Positions 1 to 5,854 of a stretch of 5,854 nt of DNA are shown here, piece by piece. Position 1 is the stretch's first letter; the number at the start of each line of letters is the position of its first letter. The translations under genes and the position numbers were made by a program. Below the pieces are notes generated by a model. It saw nothing but the letters and a program-made list of their open reading frames with translations. It did not search any database and had not been told where the DNA came from. The stretch spans positions 1 through 5,854 of the forward strand of contig DHLV01000175.1 of the NCBI GenBank assembly GCA_002405445.1. Direction: 5' to 3'. This DNA comes from Flammeovirgaceae bacterium UBA4659. GTDB lineage: Bacteria > Bacteroidota > Bacteroidia > Cytophagales > Cyclobacteriaceae.

Positions 1-1
1 G

Positions 2-1108
2 TACGAGGTAAATAAAACACCCTCGCCCAGTAACAATCCGGGTTCGCAAATTTCCAGCAATTACTTTGTCGTTGCGCTTAATAGCCCGGTTGACGCGGGG
101 CTGTTTGAATTTTTGTTAGTCAATGAGTTTGAGAAGCGCCACGTTACAGCCGACTTTGAGTATAGCATATACGACTGCATGGATAAATGCATGGTGGGCA
201 CCACCTATATTTCTCCGAAGAAAACGAAAGTTGCAGTTACGCTACCAGAGACTCCGAGACTGGAGACGGATGGCTACTATTTTGCGGTTCACTTTCCTTT
301 CGTAACGGCCGACCTGATCAGTCAAATGGGCATCTGGGGCTTTTCCTCGGCCGTCATGCTGGTGGTGATTTTCTTTTTTGTTTACACGTTGCTGGTCATT
401 CTCCGGCAAAAAAGACTTTCGGAGGTGCAGAAAGATTTTATCAACAACATGACCCATGAATTCAAGACTCCGATTGCAACCATTGCGCTATCAGCCGAAG
501 TTTTGAAACAACCGGATATTATCGAAAACCCGGAACGACTTCAACTATACACGGCCATTATCGAAAAAGAAAATTCCCGCCTTCGCGACCAGGTGGAGCG
601 GGTGCTACAAATCGCCACACTTGATCAACGGGAGGCCTCCCTCAAGTGCGATCAGGTCGATATGCACCAGGTGATCGAAGAGGCCACTAAACAGGTTCTG
701 TCAACCCTTGAATGGCGGGCAGGCCAGCTGGTCAACGATTTGAAGGCGAAACAATTCGTTGTGGCAGGCGACCCTCTTCATCTGGGCAATATCATTCGCA
801 ATCTTCTGGATAATGCCGTCAAATACAGTTTGGATACGCCCGTAGTAAAAGTTGTTACCGCTAACCGCAACGAAAAACTGTTGATCTCCGTATCCGACAA
901 GGGAATGGGCATCTCAACCGAAGATCAAAAACGAGTTTTTGAACAGTTTTACCGGGTACACACGGGCAATGTGCACGATGTGAAGGGATTCGGGCTGGGC
1001 TTGTATTATGTCAAACGAATGGTTGAACTTCACCAGGGCCGGGTTTCGGTTGAGAGCCGGAAGGGCGAAGGAACCACATTCACCATTGAACTTCCGCTCA
1101 CGGCATGA
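2..1108 (+). CDS. Sensor histidine kinase, HAMP-less, 5'-partial
   Basis: This is a membrane sensor kinase that autophosphorylates a histidine and passes the phosphate to the response regulator encoded next. The frame is open to the left edge (368 codons visible), so the start and the first membrane helix lie outside; a TTG at 113 is an internal leucine codon. In visible-residue numbering, 1-110 is the end of the extracytoplasmic sensor region, with Cys59 and Cys63 spaced CxxxC. Residues 111-134 are a membrane helix. The H-box FINNMTHEFKTP has the phospho-acceptor His152 (codon 455-457). The ATPase domain has the N-box (NIIRNLLDNAVKYS, about 263-276), the G1 box DKGMGI (Asp299), the F-box FEQFYR and the G2 box GFGLGL. 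The helix leads almost directly into the H-box, leaving no room for a HAMP domain. The stop overlaps the regulator start (ATGA). It resembles RprX-type kinases of Bacteroidota; the signal is unknown. Confidence 0.96.
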   Translation, partial: YEVNKTPSPSNNPGSQISSNYFVVALNSPVDAGLFEFLLVNEFEKRHVTADFEYSIYDCMDKCMVGTTYISPKKTKVAVTLPETPRLETDGYYFAVHFPFVTADLISQMGIWGFSSAVMLVVIFFFVYTLLVILRQKRLSEVQKDFINNMTHEFKTPIATIALSAEVLKQPDIIENPERLQLYTAIIEKENSRLRDQVERVLQIATLDQREASLKCDQVDMHQVIEEATKQVLSTLEWRAGQLVNDLKAKQFVVAGDPLHLGNIIRNLLDNAVKYSLDTPVVKVVTANRNEKLLISVSDKGMGISTEDQKRVFEQFYRVHTGNVHDVKGFGLGLYYVKRMVELHQGRVSVESRKGEGTTFTIELPLTA

Positions 1109-1800
1109 TCAACGGTGGTCACAAGCGCATTCTCCTGGTTGAAGACGATCCCAGCCTCGGGTTTGTCATGAAAGACAACTTGTCGCGTAAGGGGTTTGAA
1201 GTGACCTTATGCACGGATGGCTATTCGGGACAACAAACGTTTCAGAATCACCTGTTCGATCTATGCATTTTTGATGTTATGCTGCCGAGGCAGGATGGAT
1301 TTGCTTTAGCGGAAGCCGTGCGCTCCAAAAATCAGGAGGTCCCCATCCTGTTTGTGACGGCCAAAGGCATGCTGGAGGATCGGCTTTCGGGCTTCAAAGC
1401 CGGAGGTGACGATTACATTGTGAAGCCATTTAGCATGGAGGAGCTATTGCACCGGATCGATGTGTTTCTTAAGCGGTCGATCATCGCAGCTCCGCCCAAC
1501 GTCCGTTACTCGATTGGCAGCTACGAATTCGATTGCCAGAACTTAACGCTTACACAGGCTGGCCAGGAAAAGGTATTAACACAAAAGGAGGCCGAGGTAC
1601 TCAAACTGCTGTGCCGCCACCAGGATCGGGTGTTGAAACGCGAAGAAATCTTAAAGGCTGTTTGGGGAGACGATGACTACTTCATGGGTCGCAGTATGGA
1701 CGTGTTCATTTCGAAATTACGGAAGTACTTAAAAAGCGACCCGCGCATTCAGATTACCAACTACCATGAGGTAGGTTTCCGCCTGGAGCTACACGACTAG
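1105..1800 (+). CDS. OmpR/PhoB-family response regulator
   Basis: This is a cytoplasmic DNA-binding response regulator of 231 residues, the normal family length. The receiver domain spans about residues 7-124. It has the acidic pair Asp14/Asp15, the phospho-acceptor Asp57 within FDLCIFDVMLP, Thr85 (FVTAK) and Lys107 (IVKPF). A short linker leads to a winged-helix DNA-binding domain at about 136-229, including the LTQKEAEVLKLL helix, a VWGDDDYFMGRSMDVFISKLRK-like recognition region and the terminal hairpin ITNYHEVGFRL. The ATG overlaps the kinase stop by 4 bases (ATGA), which fits translational coupling and a cognate pair. It resembles RprY-type regulators; its target genes cannot be read from this window. 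The stop codon shares a CTAG tetranucleotide with the stop of the convergent recO. Confidence 0.97.
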   Translation: MINGGHKRILLVEDDPSLGFVMKDNLSRKGFEVTLCTDGYSGQQTFQNHLFDLCIFDVMLPRQDGFALAEAVRSKNQEVPILFVTAKGMLEDRLSGFKAGGDDYIVKPFSMEELLHRIDVFLKRSIIAAPPNVRYSIGSYEFDCQNLTLTQAGQEKVLTQKEAEVLKLLCRHQDRVLKREEILKAVWGDDDYFMGRSMDVFISKLRKYLKSDPRIQITNYHEVGFRLELHD

Positions 1801-1803
1801 CTC
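1786..1803. repeat. 6-bp inverted repeat over the regulator/recO stop codons
   Basis: GAGCTA (1786-1791) and TAGCTC (1798-1803) are a perfect inverted repeat around a 6-base loop. The right arm contains the stop codon of the response regulator and most of the recO stop. Neither side has a T-run, so this is not a classical intrinsic terminator. It could be a weak bidirectional 3'-end hairpin, but a 6-bp match can arise by chance. Confidence 0.3.
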
Positions 1804-2462
1804 ATTACTTCCCGCAGCACGGCTACCGATTTCATTTCGCCAAACCCTTCCAGGTGGCCCCGAAAGAACAACAATAACTCATCGAGCAGCACTCTCCGCT
1901 GTGCCTGGTTTAGCTTTACCTGGGCATGATCGGAGGCCCCCAATAACTGCTTTAACGACTCCTCGCCCGCGTCATCCAGCCATCGCCCTTCCAGTATCTC
2001 CTGTGGGGCATGGGCGCCAAAACCTAAATGACGGGCAAGCTGGACAAGAAAATAAAGGTGAAAATTCTCCGGTACATCCGTTTGATCAAGCGCGACCAAC
2101 GACTCCATCAGGAACGTTGCCAGTTCCTGTGTATGACTTTGCTCCCGTACCGCTTTGTTCATCACTTCGTCCAGGAAAAGCGCGATAGAGGTTTTCCGCA
2201 TATCCCTGCCAATGTGTTGGTACGCATACCAACAACGTGCTTCTTTGATGCGCATGATATTTCCATGCTCTTTGTGATACACCACCATATCGAGTAGCGT
2301 CAACGGCTGATAGAGGGCAGCCTTTCCTTTGGCTGAACGGCTGCGCACACCATTCACCAAATAGCTTTGCAATCCGAAGGCCTCTGTAAAAACATTAACA
2401 ATCACCGAGGTATCCCCGAAACGGGTCATCCGAAAAACGACACCACGGGTTTTATGAATCAT
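1797..2462 (-). CDS. recO: DNA repair protein RecO
   Basis: RecO is the recombination mediator that works with RecR (and RecF) to replace SSB with RecA on single-stranded DNA at gaps and breaks, and it anneals complementary strands. The 221-residue protein begins with the family's OB-fold region (about 1-80), including the KTRGVVFRMTRFGDTSVIVNVF start and the NGVRSRSAKGKAALYQPL segment. A helical C-terminal domain follows, with the typical FHLYFLVQLARHLGF stretch (about 134-149). There is one cysteine (Cys77), so the CxxC zinc motif found in some RecO proteins is absent, as in E. coli RecO. It is slightly shorter than the common 230-250 residues. The ATG lies 3 bases after the tdk stop, so the two are probably co-transcribed. 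No Shine-Dalgarno site is visible, which is common in this phylum. Its stop overlaps that of the convergent response regulator. Confidence 0.93.
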   Translation of the reverse strand: MIHKTRGVVFRMTRFGDTSVIVNVFTEAFGLQSYLVNGVRSRSAKGKAALYQPLTLLDMVVYHKEHGNIMRIKEARCWYAYQHIGRDMRKTSIALFLDEVMNKAVREQSHTQELATFLMESLVALDQTDVPENFHLYFLVQLARHLGFGAHAPQEILEGRWLDDAGEESLKQLLGASDHAQVKLNQAQRRVLLDELLLFFRGHLEGFGEMKSVAVLREVMS

Positions 2463-2465
2463 GTG

Positions 2466-3065
2466 TTATTGGGCATCCCGCGCTTTCATTCCATCTACAA
2501 AAGCCTTTCGGCTTCTTGCCTCATAGGCATCCTTTTCACCCAGCAATACTTTGGACTTATCGTCTGCAAGGCGAAATGAAAAGGAAGCGAGTTCCCCGGT
2601 TTGCGCACATATCGCATGTACTTTGGTGACAAATTCGGCTACGGCCAGCAAGAATGGCATGGGCCCAAACGGTTTGCCTTCGTAGTCCATATCCAGCCCA
2701 GCCACAATCACACGTTTACCGCTGTTGGCCAGTTTGTTACAAACCTCCACAATCGAGTCATCGAAAAACTGCGCTTCGTCAATACCCACCACATCACAAT
2801 CGCCCGCCAGCAGCAGGATATCGGAAGCAAATTGAACCGGGGTTGAACGAATTTCGCGTTCCGCATGCGATACAATCTTCTGCTGGTGATAGCGCTTGTC
2901 AACTGCAGGTTTAAAGATCTCGACTTTTTGCCGGGCAATCAGCGCCCGGTTGAGCCTGCGGATCAGTTCTTCGGTTTTGCCCGAAAACATGCAACCGCAA
3001 ATCACCTCAATCCAACCGCTGCGGTGAGGCTCCTGCGGATTCGGCAGCCGGGGTTCAACAAACAT
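2466..3065 (-). CDS. tdk: Thymidine kinase (type II, TK1-like)
   Basis: This cytoplasmic enzyme phosphorylates thymidine to dTMP with ATP in the pyrimidine salvage pathway. The 199 residues include the P-loop GCMFSGKT (24-31), followed by EELIRRL. The Walker B-like segment VVGIDEAQFFDD has Asp96 and the catalytic base Glu97. VIVAGLDMDYEGKPFGPMP (119-137) is the other conserved core segment. The lasso and thymidine-binding end carries GEKDAYEAR (176-184). The family's structural zinc site normally uses two CxxC pairs. Here only Cys153 remains; the other positions read Thr156, Ser185 and Ala188. From memory, other Bacteroidota Tdk proteins look similar, so this is probably a lineage trait rather than decay. 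A short N-terminal extension precedes the core at about residue 17. The gene heads a two-gene unit with recO and diverges from the unknown gene. Confidence 0.96.
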   Translation of the reverse strand: MFVEPRLPNPQEPHRSGWIEVICGCMFSGKTEELIRRLNRALIARQKVEIFKPAVDKRYHQQKIVSHAEREIRSTPVQFASDILLLAGDCDVVGIDEAQFFDDSIVEVCNKLANSGKRVIVAGLDMDYEGKPFGPMPFLLAVAEFVTKVHAICAQTGELASFSFRLADDKSKVLLGEKDAYEARSRKAFVDGMKARDAQ

Positions 3066-3081
3066 GTGTGCAAATTAGGCA

Positions 3082-3121
3082 AACCCCGTGTTTTTGCCAC
3101 ACCGGGTGGTTTTTTGGGGTT
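3082..3121. repeat. Nested inverted repeat in the divergent region
   Basis: The outer arms AACCCC (3082-3087) and GGGGTT (3116-3121) enclose inner arms CCAC (3097-3100) and GTGG (3106-3109) around an ACCGG loop. A competing pair, GTGT (3088-3091) with ACAC (3099-3102), shares bases with the inner stem. Read leftward, the structure would sit in a tdk leader about 16 bases before the ATG. Read rightward, the inner stem is followed by a T6 run (3110-3115), like a small intrinsic terminator. The stems are short, so the structure is tentative. Confidence 0.35.
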
Positions 3122-3141
3122 ACCGCCAATCGTTATCTTTA
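3113..3141 (+). promoter_or_regulatory. Candidate Bacteroidota-type promoter for the unknown gene
   Basis: TTTG at 3113-3116 is followed after 17 bases by TATCTTTA at 3134-3141. This matches the Bacteroidota -33/-7 pattern (TTTG or TTG, then TAnnTTTG) except at the final base. The box ends 5 bases before the ATG at 3147. If real, transcription would start at or very near the start codon, giving a leaderless message. The match is short and could be chance. Confidence 0.25.
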
Positions 3142-3146
3142 CCGGC

Positions 3147-4118
3147 ATGGACGAAAAAATCAGTATAAAGGCCCTGGACGACTACAGTGATGACTATGCC
3201 AGCAAGGTAACCGCAGGCTTTTTCGCTCAAGATGCCCGTATCTCCGGCCCGGAAATTTTAAAGCTTTCAGGTGTTGCTCAGGTTAATCTCTTTATCGTAA
3301 GTGAACTGCTGAATGCCTGGAAGCACGAATTGCAGAAATTGCGCAGTCCCTATTTCGACTATACGCACCCGGATGTAGCTGCCGAATTATCGAAATTTCA
3401 AAACCTGCTGTCGAACCATATTTCCATTTCGCGGGAAAACTTTCAACCTCTGTTAAAAAAAGCCACCCGTCAAACACTTTACCTGATTCTTGATCCCTAT
3501 GATTTCTACGCGCGTGTGCTGGAAAAGCCCGGTCGGGATCAGTTGGATGTGGACGAATTAAAGCAGGAGGTGAAGTACCTTCGAATAAACCGGGCACCGC
3601 TTGAAAAACTATTACAGAACATTGAGGTGAGTAACCGGGCCACCATCACCAGCGGAGAAGCATTCAGCCTGCTTGACAAGATTCTGGAAGAGGTGAACTT
3701 TGCTCCCGAAGACGTAGAGGGTTATATCTCCAAATTCAGCGAAGTGGTGCCCGTTCCGTTCGAGCGTTTCTACGATGCGCCCGTTAAAGCAAAAAAGCCA
3801 AAGGCGCTACCGGCAGTTGCCACCGCGCCCCTGTTTGAGGAGCCCCTACCGGAAACGAGAGGTTCATTGGCCGATAGCTTTCAAAAAGAAAAAGTGCGGA
3901 AGATCAAAGAGAGCCTGACCATTAATCAGAAATTCATGTTCACCAAGATTCTTTTTCATGGCGACTTTGAAATTTTTACCCAGGCCATTGACCGGCTGGA
4001 TTCCTTTGACAATCTCCATCAGGCATTGAAATACATCGAGGCATCATACCCGGAATGGGATCTGGAAAGCGAGGAATACGAAGAGTTTCTGAATATCTTG
4101 AAGATGCGGTACGCCTAA
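3147..4118 (+). CDS. Conserved-looking protein of unknown function, 323 aa
   Basis: I do not recognise a named family. The ATG at 3147 was chosen because upstream codons in this frame run antisense into tdk; a TTG at 3114 is a less likely alternative. There is no signal peptide or membrane helix, so it is probably cytoplasmic. Residues 1-205 look mostly helical, with an acidic start (DDYSDDY) and amphipathic stretches around 78-105 and 132-160. Residues 206-240 form a Pro/Ala/Lys-rich linker (KAKKPKALPAVATAP), suggesting two separate domains. Residues 245-323 form a compact C-terminal domain with INQKFMFTKILFHGDFEIF, AIDRLDSFDNLHQALKYIE and a WDLESEEYEEFLNIL ending. From memory, a similar C-terminal segment occurs in other Bacteroidota hypothetical proteins; this is unverified. 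It is a single-gene unit, divergent from tdk and overlapping the 3' end of rodA by 4 bases. Its function cannot be inferred from these neighbours. Confidence 0.88.
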   Translation: MDEKISIKALDDYSDDYASKVTAGFFAQDARISGPEILKLSGVAQVNLFIVSELLNAWKHELQKLRSPYFDYTHPDVAAELSKFQNLLSNHISISRENFQPLLKKATRQTLYLILDPYDFYARVLEKPGRDQLDVDELKQEVKYLRINRAPLEKLLQNIEVSNRATITSGEAFSLLDKILEEVNFAPEDVEGYISKFSEVVPVPFERFYDAPVKAKKPKALPAVATAPLFEEPLPETRGSLADSFQKEKVRKIKESLTINQKFMFTKILFHGDFEIFTQAIDRLDSFDNLHQALKYIEASYPEWDLESEEYEEFLNILKMRYA

Positions 4119-5383
4119 ATCCGCTGCAGTACCTCGCCCCGGTGAGAATCCAATTTCAGGAGAACGAAAAGCAATACGGTGAAACCCCACAGGGACGAAC
4201 CACCGTAGCTAAAAAAGGGTAGCGGAATTCCAATTACCGGAAAAAGCCCGATGGTCATTCCAATATTAATTGTGAAATGAAAGAAAAAGATGACCAGCAC
4301 ACCATAGGCATACATCCGTGTAAACCGGTTTTTTTGTCGCTCCGCCAAATGAACAATACGCAAAAGTAATGCAACAAAAAGGCTCACCACCAAAAACGTT
4401 CCCACCCAGCCGTGTTCTTCACCGATGGTACAGAAGATAAAATCTGTGCTTTGCTCCGGTACAAAGTCAAACTTGGTTTGCGTTCCCTCCAAAAATCCCT
4501 TACCCCAAAAACCTCCGCTGCCGATGGCAATCTTGGATTGCGTCACATTCCAGCCATATCCCAGCGGGTCAGCATCGGGATTAATGAGTGCCTTAACTCG
4601 GTTTTGTTGGTGGGGTTTCAGTACATCCGTGATCACGTAGTCCACACTGGCAATTACACCGGATATCATAAGAGCACCCACTGAAACCAAGGCGATGCGT
4701 CCCACTTTCTTTTTACCGAGCAAGATGATTACCAACGCGATAAGAGCTACACCTGCATACAGGTAAATTTGATTGGGTACAAGCAAGGTCAAGATAAAAA
4801 TCACTGCTGCACCGACACCCAAAATGATGAGGAAAGGCGACATACCCTCGCGGTAAAAAACCAAAATGAAAGATGTAAACACAAGAGCTGTCCCGGTATC
4901 TTTTTGAAGTAAAATGAGTGCCATGGGCAGCCCGATAATAAAAAACAGCACCGCCTGATTTCGAACATTGTCCATCTTAAACCCCACGGTGGCAATGTAT
5001 TTGGCAACTGCGAGTGTGGTGATAAATTTGGCAAACTCCGAGGGCTGCACGCCAAACGGCCCAATGCCGAGCCAGGCTTTGTTGCCGCCCACTTCCTTGC
5101 CAATCACCGGCACCAGCACAAGCAGTATGACAATTAAACCATAGCCAACATAAGCGAAGGCTTCATAGAAACGAAGGTCCATGATAACAATCACCATGAT
5201 AATGATGAACGAGGCCCCGATGAAAATCAATTGCCGGCCCGAATTAAGGCTGAGATCCCAGATGCTGCGACCTGCTGCTTCATCGTACACCACCGCATAG
5301 ATATTGAACCAACCCATCGCAATCATCATCAGGTAGATCAGAATGGTAACCCAATCCAAGTTGCTGATTTCGTTTCGTCTCAT
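4115..5383 (-). CDS. rodA: Rod-shape SEDS glycosyltransferase RodA
   Basis: RodA (MrdB) polymerises lipid II into glycan strands in the inner membrane, working with PBP2 in the elongation complex. The 422-residue protein is strongly hydrophobic, with membrane segments spread from about 10-32 to 396-411. SEDS signatures include GGNKAWLGIGPFGVQPSEFAK (99-119), QKDTGTALVF (160-169), NPDADPLGYGWNVTQSKIAIGSGG-type loop residues (268-291) and the periplasmic FVPEQSTDFIF, whose Asp314 aligns with the catalytic Asp262 of E. coli RodA. LFPVIGIPLPFFSYGGSS (380-397) closes the set. FtsW is the alternative, but the GTQTKFDFVPEQSTDFIF form and the mrdA neighbour favour RodA. It is about 50 residues longer than E. 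coli RodA, apparently from an insertion at about 202-250 with two hydrophobic stretches. The start overlaps the mrdA stop by one base (TGATG), suggesting coupled translation. Confidence 0.95.
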   Translation of the reverse strand: MRRNEISNLDWVTILIYLMMIAMGWFNIYAVVYDEAAGRSIWDLSLNSGRQLIFIGASFIIIMVIVIMDLRFYEAFAYVGYGLIVILLVLVPVIGKEVGGNKAWLGIGPFGVQPSEFAKFITTLAVAKYIATVGFKMDNVRNQAVLFFIIGLPMALILLQKDTGTALVFTSFILVFYREGMSPFLIILGVGAAVIFILTLLVPNQIYLYAGVALIALVIILLGKKKVGRIALVSVGALMISGVIASVDYVITDVLKPHQQNRVKALINPDADPLGYGWNVTQSKIAIGSGGFWGKGFLEGTQTKFDFVPEQSTDFIFCTIGEEHGWVGTFLVVSLFVALLLRIVHLAERQKNRFTRMYAYGVLVIFFFHFTINIGMTIGLFPVIGIPLPFFSYGGSSLWGFTVLLFVLLKLDSHRGEVLQRI

Positions 5384-5854
5384 CAGTCAAATTTTCCGGT
5401 TAACACATAGGCCTCCATCAACGGTCGCTGGGTTTTGCCCAGCAGATACTTTTCAATCATGAGACTGGCAATCGATGCGGCAGCACGCCCGCCAAAACCG
5501 GCATCCTCTACATACACTGCGATGGCAATTTTTGGATTTTCACGGGGTGCAAAACAAATAAACACCGCGTGGTCTTTCAGTGGCGGCTCGTTCTGAACCG
5601 TTCCGGTCTTGCCGCAAATCACAATATCCTGAAGCTTGGCCCGGTACGAGGCCGTTCCCGACTCGACTACTTCTTGCATGGCATCAACGGCAACATTAAA
5701 AAAGGAAGAGTCGATGGTTGTATAGTGCCTTTCCAGAAACTGCGGCAAAGGTTTGCCGTCTTTACCAATAGCCTTGACCATATGGGGCGTATAAAAAAAT
5801 CCCCGATTGGCAATTGTAGCTGCAAAGTTAGCCATTTGCAGGGGTACAACGAGG
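5383..5854 (-). CDS. mrdA: Penicillin-binding protein 2, C-terminal part (5'-partial)
   Basis: PBP2 is the transpeptidase that cross-links peptidoglycan during cell elongation; it is membrane-anchored with a periplasmic catalytic domain. Only the last 156 or so codons are visible. The frame is open to the right edge, reading LVVPLQMANFAATIANRG, the typical PBP2 segment that follows the central catalytic region, so the Met at 5835 is internal and not the start. The third penicillin-binding motif is present as KTGT (codons 5610 down to 5599). It is followed by DHAVFICFAPRENPKIAIAV and a VEDAGFGGRAAASIA stretch, all typical of class B PBPs. The SxxK and SxN motifs lie beyond the window. The protein ends in GKFD, and its TGA overlaps the rodA ATG. 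Adjacency to rodA supports PBP2 over the division protein FtsI. Confidence 0.93.
   Translation of the reverse strand, partial: LVVPLQMANFAATIANRGFFYTPHMVKAIGKDGKPLPQFLERHYTTIDSSFFNVAVDAMQEVVESGTASYRAKLQDIVICGKTGTVQNEPPLKDHAVFICFAPRENPKIAIAVYVEDAGFGGRAAASIASLMIEKYLLGKTQRPLMEAYVLTGKFD

Larger units (their letters stand above)
3066..3146. promoter_or_regulatory. 81-bp divergent intergenic region
   Basis: This is the only intergenic stretch long enough to hold promoters. It must serve the leftward tdk-recO unit, the rightward unknown gene, or both, unless these are transcribed from inside neighbouring genes. It is rich in T-runs on the plus strand. Upstream of tdk, reading leftward, a TAATTTG ends 5 bases before the ATG; it only partly fits the Bacteroidota -7 consensus TAnnTTTG, and no -33 partner was found. 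No ribosome-binding site is obvious for either gene. Confidence 0.55.

Noticed and set aside
113..115. TTG as the start codon of the histidine kinase
   Set aside because: The same frame is open without a stop back to base 2, and a sensor kinase of this type needs an upstream membrane helix, so the gene begins outside the window.
1901..2297. Open frames on the plus strand opposite recO
   Set aside because: They are shadows of recO with no recognisable motif; recO itself is clearly conserved.
2865..3146. 94-codon upstream extension of the unknown gene
   Set aside because: It runs antisense through the conserved 5' part of tdk and does not look like a protein domain; the ATG at 3147 fits better.
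3453..3461. A7 run (TTA AAA AAA) in the unknown gene as a programmed frameshift site
   Set aside because: The -1 frame meets a stop after about a dozen codons, while the zero frame continues through a well-formed protein, so nothing supports frameshifting.
4106..4124. GCGG/CCGC inverted repeat at the unknown/rodA junction
   Set aside because: The stem is only 4 bp with an 11-base loop and no T-run, so it is not distinguishable from chance.
4412..4684. Open frames on the plus strand opposite rodA
   Set aside because: They lie antisense to the SEDS motifs of rodA and have no independent support.
5833..5835. ATG as the start of a short PBP-like protein
   Set aside because: The frame continues upstream to the window edge with the PBP2-typical residues VVPLQ, so this methionine is internal to mrdA.
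1..5854. Mobile element, defence system, CRISPR array or RNA gene
   Set aside because: Reading both strands showed only housekeeping and signalling genes with no transposase, integrase, repeat array or tRNA/rRNA-like sequence.

Overview
This window looks like ordinary chromosomal DNA from a member of the phylum Bacteroidota, perhaps a Cytophagales-like lineage. Three things point there: the type of membrane histidine kinase (no HAMP domain, H-box reading FINNMTHEFKTP), the Bacteroidota-style RecO and thymidine kinase sequences, and the absence of clear Shine-Dalgarno sites. The order-level guess is weak. I see no rRNA, tRNA, CRISPR array, insertion sequence, phage gene or attachment site.

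There are seven genes in four transcription units that alternate in direction. (1) Plus strand, 2-1800: a sensor histidine kinase, cut off by the left window edge, then an OmpR-type response regulator, joined by an ATGA overlap. (2) Minus strand, 3065-1797: tdk (thymidine kinase) then recO (recombination mediator), 3 bases apart. (3) Plus strand, 3147-4118: a 323-residue protein of unknown function. (4) Minus strand, 5854-4115: the 3' end of mrdA (penicillin-binding protein 2), cut off by the right window edge, then rodA, joined by a TGATG overlap.

The window is packed very tightly. Only 84 bases are not protein-coding: 3 between tdk and recO, and 81 between the divergent tdk and unknown genes. 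Both convergent junctions (regulator/recO and unknown/rodA) overlap by 4 bases through their stop codons, so no separate terminator fits there. The 81-bp gap is the only intergenic promoter region and holds a nested inverted repeat.

Functionally, the kinase and regulator form a signalling pair with an unknown signal. Tdk salvages thymidine and RecO loads RecA during repair. PBP2 and RodA are the transpeptidase and glycosyltransferase of the cell-elongation peptidoglycan machine. I found no convincing new defence or mobile system. The best candidates for a second look are the unknown 323-residue protein, the thymidine kinase that has lost most of its zinc ligands, and the apparent extra pair of membrane helices in RodA.
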